From Acidobacteriaceae bacterium (GTDB lineage: Bacteria > Acidobacteriota > Terriglobia > Terriglobales > Acidobacteriaceae): a stretch of 8,947 nucleotides of DNA. Each line of letters opens with the position of its first letter. Position 1 is the first letter of the stretch. Position numbers and translations under genes: made by a program. Of the stretch, positions 6,092 through 8,947 are shown piece after piece. Below the pieces are notes generated by a model that did no database searches, was not told the DNA's origin, and was given only the letters and a program-made list of their open reading frames with translations. The DNA is taken from assembly GCA_003162255.1 (NCBI GenBank), contig PMMJ01000459.1, forward strand, positions 1 to 8,947. Reading direction: 5' to 3'.

Positions 6092-6111
6092 AGTTGCATA
6101 GAAATGCAACT
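6092..6111. promoter_or_regulatory. Perfect inverted repeat, candidate operator
   Basis: AGTTGCAT (6092-6099) and ATGCAACT (6104-6111) are exact reverse complements separated by AGAA. The centre (about 6101.5) lies near -64 relative to the start site predicted for the minus-strand promoter, a usual place for an activator, and about 125 bp before the divergent lipoprotein gene. The binding protein is not identified; as RNA the site could also fold into a hairpin. Confidence 0.45.
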
Positions 6112-6225
6112 ATTCATTACTTGGTGGCTCGTTACAAAATAATGGTCCTATCCCGCCCAACCGGGGTATCTGCGGCTATAGTCGATAGACGGCAAACGGC
6201 GGACAATCGCGAGATAGGCAAATTA

Positions 6226-6555
6226 ATGAGAACCAACCCAGTTCGGCTTTTGTGGGCAGTATGCGCTCTGCTTTGCATCATCCCCGCGTGCAGTCACAAA
6301 CCCCAGCCTCACAGTGTGACGCTCAGGTGGGAGACGCCTCGGGCTGTCCCGGGAGCCTCGATCGTTGGCTACAACATCTATCGGAGCACGGCGTCCGGCG
6401 GCCAATTCGTGAAGCTCGCTTCACGAGTCCCAGCCCCAACGTATGAAGATCGTTTGGTGATGAGTGGCCGCACTTATTTTTACGTGGTGACCTCGATCGA
6501 TCAATCTGGCCACGAAAGCAGGTACTCCACCGAAATACGCGCCACTATTCCCTGA
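6226..6555 (+). CDS. Small lipoprotein consisting of one fibronectin type III domain
   Basis: The protein is 109 residues from ATG 6226. It begins with a lipoprotein signal peptide (MRTNPVRLLWAVCALLCIIPAC, lipid-bearing Cys22; Pro at -2 is slightly unusual). A single FN3 domain fills residues 28-108: HSVTLRW, then GYNIYRSTASGGQFVKL, then YEDRLVMSGRTYFYVVTSID and SGHESRYSTEI. The frame can be opened further upstream to a TTG at 6085, but that would put 47 residues before the signal peptide, so the internal ATG is preferred; its ribosome binding site is weak (AGG at 6216-6218). The FN3 domain closely resembles the C-terminal domain of the converging large protein, whose stop lies 45 bp away. 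The expected location is a membrane-anchored envelope or surface site. Its partner is unknown. Confidence 0.75.
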   Translation: MRTNPVRLLWAVCALLCIIPACSHKPQPHSVTLRWETPRAVPGASIVGYNIYRSTASGGQFVKLASRVPAPTYEDRLVMSGRTYFYVVTSIDQSGHESRYSTEIRATIP

Positions 6556-6600
6556 GGCGGCTGCGCGTTATAAGCCAGTCAAGTTAGCCGTTCGCGCCGC

Positions 6601-8856
6601 TTACGGATTCGGAATGACCGCTTCCGCTACATTCGAGTATCCGCTCTCCTGCGAACTGCTATCCACGGCCGTCGTTACGTAGTAGTAAGTCAGGCCAGAG
6701 ACGACCGTGCTGTCGGTGTAGGCAGTCGTGTCGTCGGGTGAAGTGTTGATCATCGTGTATCCGCTGCCGGAAGTTGTGCTGCGGTAGATGTTGTAGCTGA
6801 CAGCGTTCGTCGAAGCGCTCCAGTTAAGGCTTACGGTGTGCTGAGTAGCCGCCGTTCCCGTGCCCGTCAAAGATTGCACGGCTGGCGAGTTCGAAGCGTT
6901 ACTCGCGAACGACAAAGAAGCCGAAGCGGCTCCGCTTGCCCCCGGCGTGAACGTGACGGTGAAGCTTGCGGTTTTACCGGCGCCCAGCGTTACCGGCAAC
7001 GAGATTCCAGAAAGAGCAAACTCACTGCCGTTGGTGCCGCTGATACTAGCCGATGAAATCGTTACCGAAGCTCCGGTCGCGGTCAGGAGGCTGCTGGTGA
7101 TCGACGAACTCGACCCGTCAGCGACATTGCCAAAGCTGAGACTGGGCGGAGAGACCGCCAACGTTCCTGCGGCCGTTCCTGTCCCGGAGAGCCCGATACT
7201 GAGCGTCGAGTTCGATGCGTTCGACACCACCGACAGGCTTCCGCTTGCCGCTGCGGCAGTTGTCGGAGCAAAGGTCACAGTAAACGTCACGCTTTGATTT
7301 GCCGTCAGAGTGAGGGGCAAACTCAATCCGCTGACCGAGAAAGCTGCCCCGGTCAAATTCGCTGCCGAGATGGTGACTGACGAACCACCCGTGTTGGTGA
7401 GCAATTCAGACAAGTTCTTACTGTTGCCCACCTGAACGCTGCCGAACGCCAGGCTCGCGGGATTCGCCGTCAGCGCTCCTTGCGTCACGCCTGTGCCTGA
7501 AAGTGGAATGCTCAAGTTGGCATCGGAGCCGCTGGATGTAATGCTTATGCTGCCGCTAGCGGCGCCGCTCGCAGTCGGAGAAAACGTTACGGTGAAAGAT
7601 GTGCTCTGGCCAGCATTCAACGTCAAAGGTAACGACAGCCCGCTCAGACTGAATCCGGTGCCACTCGCGGAAGCCGCCGTGATCGTGACGCTCGATCCGC
7701 CGGAATTGGTCAGCTTGTCAGACAAGCTCGAGCTGTTGCCCACCTGAACGCTGCCGAACCCCAGGCTCGCGGGATTCGCCGTCAGCGCCCCTTGCGTCAC
7801 GCCCGTGCCCGAGAGCGGAATGCTGAGCGGCGAACCGGACGCGCTCGAGACGATGCTCAGCGCTCCGCTCGCAGCGCCTGCGCTGGACGGAGCAAAGGTC
7901 GCAGTGAAAGTGACGCTCTGGTTGGCGCCGACAGTCGCCGGCAGAGTCACTCCGCTGACGGAGAAACCGGCTCCGCTTGCCGTCGCCTTTGTGATCGTGA
8001 CGGCGCTTGCGCCCGGGTTGGTCAAGGTTTCGGACTTACTGCTATTGCTGCCCACCTGGATACTTCCAAATGCCAGGCTGGTAGGACTGGCAGTCAGTGT
8101 TCCGGGAGTGACTCCCACGCCCGAGAGGCTAAGCACAACGTTGCTGTTTGTCTTCCCTGTGGTGGTGGCAAACGTGACGCTCCCGCTGAAGTTGCCGGCT
8201 CCGGTGGGCGCAAAAGTGATCGTTACCGCCGCCGCTTTTCCGGCCTGCAGCGTGAGTGGCAAGGCGAGGTTGCTCATGGCAAATCCTGCGCCGCTCATCG
8301 TCGCCTGCGAGATGGTGAGATCGCTTCCACCGCTGTTCGTAAGGGTCACTGTACTGGTCTGGTTCGATCCGACGTTGGTGTTTCCAAAGACAACCGGCGA
8401 TGGACTCGGGGAAAGCTTTCCGATCGTGACCGCATCTCCAGAGACAGACAGCGAAACATAAGCCTGCCCATTCTGTCCGTCAAAGGAAATTGTAGTGCTC
8501 GGGTTGCCGGCTGCCGTCGGTTGGAACTCGACGCTGAATGACACACTTTGTCCCGCCGCCAACACCAGTGGCAAGGTCATGCCAGTGACTGAAAAGCCGG
8601 AGCCCAATCCTTGAATCGAGCTGATCGTAATCGCCGCCGACGTGTTGTTCGAAAGCGTGTCTGCCACCGTCTTGCTGCTGCCGATCGGGACCGCCCCGAA
8701 GGCCAAGCTGCCGCTTCCGACGCCGACCGTGCCTCCGCCATTTGTTCCGGAGAGGCCCTGGCACCCGGTGAGCAGCAACAGGCTGCCAGCGACAATCATG
8801 ACGATTACGATGACCAGAAAAGTGGCGAAGTGACGATGCAACCGATGACCGTTCAA
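6601..8856 (-). CDS. Large lipoprotein with six choice-of-anchor D (ASH-like) repeats and a C-terminal FN3 domain
   Basis: A 751-residue envelope protein. The signal peptide has a basic start (NGHRLHRH), a long hydrophobic core and lipobox LLTGC (Cys32, the only Cys). Six Ig-like repeats of about 104 residues follow, each opening with a [LV].FG..-type motif (Phe53, 157, 263, 367, 471, 575), continuing with LTN.G.S.VTI, GF..SG..LP.TL.AGQS.SFTVTF.P and closing with LSGTGV. This is the pattern of the choice-of-anchor D / ASPM-SPD-2-Hydin family. Residues about 671-749 form an FN3 domain (HTVSLNWSASTNAVSYNIYRS to YYYVTTAVDSSSQESGYSN). It is rich in Ser, Thr, Ala and Gly, as in surface stalks and adhesins. 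The start is TTG at 8856, supported by AGAGGT five nucleotides upstream; a later in-frame ATG would lack the basic n-region. Repeats 4 and 5 are nearly identical in DNA over about 90 bp. Probable role: surface scaffold or adhesion. No enzyme domain is seen. Confidence 0.87.
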   Translation of the reverse strand: MNGHRLHRHFATFLVIVIVMIVAGSLLLLTGCQGLSGTNGGGTVGVGSGSLAFGAVPIGSSKTVADTLSNNTSAAITISSIQGLGSGFSVTGMTLPLVLAAGQSVSFSVEFQPTAAGNPSTTISFDGQNGQAYVSLSVSGDAVTIGKLSPSPSPVVFGNTNVGSNQTSTVTLTNSGGSDLTISQATMSGAGFAMSNLALPLTLQAGKAAAVTITFAPTGAGNFSGSVTFATTTGKTNSNVVLSLSGVGVTPGTLTASPTSLAFGSIQVGSNSSKSETLTNPGASAVTITKATASGAGFSVSGVTLPATVGANQSVTFTATFAPSSAGAASGALSIVSSASGSPLSIPLSGTGVTQGALTANPASLGFGSVQVGNSSSLSDKLTNSGGSSVTITAASASGTGFSLSGLSLPLTLNAGQSTSFTVTFSPTASGAASGSISITSSGSDANLSIPLSGTGVTQGALTANPASLAFGSVQVGNSKNLSELLTNTGGSSVTISAANLTGAAFSVSGLSLPLTLTANQSVTFTVTFAPTTAAAASGSLSVVSNASNSTLSIGLSGTGTAAGTLAVSPPSLSFGNVADGSSSSITSSLLTATGASVTISSASISGTNGSEFALSGISLPVTLGAGKTASFTVTFTPGASGAASASLSFASNASNSPAVQSLTGTGTAATQHTVSLNWSASTNAVSYNIYRSTTSGSGYTMINTSPDDTTAYTDSTVVSGLTYYYVTTAVDSSSQESGYSNVAEAVIPNP
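7421..7824. repeat. Direct repeat of 92 bp (7421-7512 and 7733-7824) within the large lipoprotein gene
   Basis: The two copies are 312 bp (104 codons) apart and match at 86 of 92 bases by direct reading. They encode the join of two neighbouring Ig-like repeats (PLSGTGVTQGALTANPAS with FGSVQVGN). The corresponding join around 8050-8140 is much less alike, so this pair reflects a recent duplication or gene conversion. Confidence 0.85.
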
Positions 8857-8860
8857 GGCG

Positions 8861-8866
8861 ACCTCT
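8861..8866 (-). promoter_or_regulatory. Ribosome binding site for the TTG start of the large lipoprotein gene
   Basis: On the minus strand AGAGGT ends 4 nt before the TTG at 8856 (AGAGG core 5 nt away). It is the only good site near a start that leaves a proper basic n-region on the signal peptide, so it decides the TTG start. Confidence 0.55.
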
Positions 8867-8898
8867 GTGTGCCGTCTCCGCTTACTTACGGCGGGGGA

Positions 8899-8935
8899 TT
8901 TCGGGCCACTGGAGCCCCGAAAACTCGAACTCCAG
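8899..8935 (-). other. Interleaved inverted repeats (possible pseudoknot) upstream of the large lipoprotein gene
   Basis: Two perfect complementary pairs interlock: TTTCGGG (8899-8905) with CCCGAAA (8916-8922), and CTGGAG (8909-8914) with CTCCAG (8930-8935). The order a-b-a'-b' is that of an H-type pseudoknot. The element lies about 45-80 nt before the TTG start, within a likely leader or promoter region. It matches no riboswitch class I recognise. No gene is seen in 8857-8947. Confidence 0.35.
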
Positions 8936-8947
8936 CTAGGCCAGTGT

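Noticed and set aside
6085..6225. N-terminal extension of the FN3 lipoprotein from TTG 6085
   Set aside because: It would place 47 residues before a complete lipoprotein signal peptide and would start inside the promoter/operator region.
6556..6600. GC-rich partial inverted repeat between the convergent genes as a two-way terminator
   Set aside because: The stem is GCGGC/GCCGC with a bulge and a loop of about 27 nt, and no T-run follows on either strand, so it is too weak to call.
7493..8541. Long plus-strand open frames antisense to the large lipoprotein gene, two of which begin with MPESGML
   Set aside because: They share the same start because they are antisense to the same duplicated repeat DNA. 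Their content is low-complexity antisense of Ser/Thr/Ala/Gly-rich codons, and the minus-strand protein has clear domains.

Overview
The window looks like a piece of a chromosome from an Acidobacteriota bacterium (Terriglobia/Koribacter-like). This is inferred from gene style, not from a marker gene: a GC-rich genome, a secreted protein ending in TonB-type domains, a large lipoprotein built of 'choice-of-anchor D' repeats capped by a fibronectin type III (FN3) domain, a tiny PEP-CTERM-type protein and an S23/IVP four-helix-bundle gene. No rRNA, tRNA, CRISPR array, transposase or phage gene is visible.

Left half (1-5365, all + strand): the 3' end of an ornithine carbamoyltransferase gene (argF/arcB type), an S23/IVP-like four-helix-bundle gene, carbamate kinase (arcC), an aspartate-carbamoyltransferase-like gene overlapping arcC by one base, a secreted TonB-domain protein, and ornithine aminotransferase (rocD). 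OTC, carbamate kinase and ornithine aminotransferase together form a plausible route for breaking down citrulline/ornithine: citrulline to ornithine plus carbamoyl phosphate, carbamoyl phosphate to ATP plus ammonia and CO2, and ornithine to glutamate semialdehyde. The second carbamoyltransferase is the most intriguing protein. It keeps most ATCase active-site motifs, but an ungapped alignment puts Ala where the catalytic Lys84 (E. coli numbering) should be, and Arg where the aspartate-binding Gln231 should be. The four-helix-bundle gene is bordered on both sides by degenerate 7-bp tandem repeats, which suggests an inserted cassette.

Middle (5366-6225): a 343-bp gene-free stretch holding a long imperfect stem-loop with a GNRA-type loop. 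It is followed by a minus-strand gene for a 79-residue protein with signal peptide, VPEGGS motif, membrane helix and basic tail. Its upstream region carries a good sigma70-like promoter and a perfect 8-bp inverted repeat, and is shared with the divergent lipoprotein gene to the right.

Right half (6226-8947): a short FN3 lipoprotein (+) converges on a 751-residue lipoprotein (-) with six approximately 104-residue Ig-like repeats and a C-terminal FN3 domain that closely resembles the small lipoprotein. Upstream of the large gene, the last 91 bp contain two interleaved complementary pairs that could form a pseudoknot in its leader. The middle and right regions look like surface or envelope functions unrelated to the carbamoyl/ornithine cluster.
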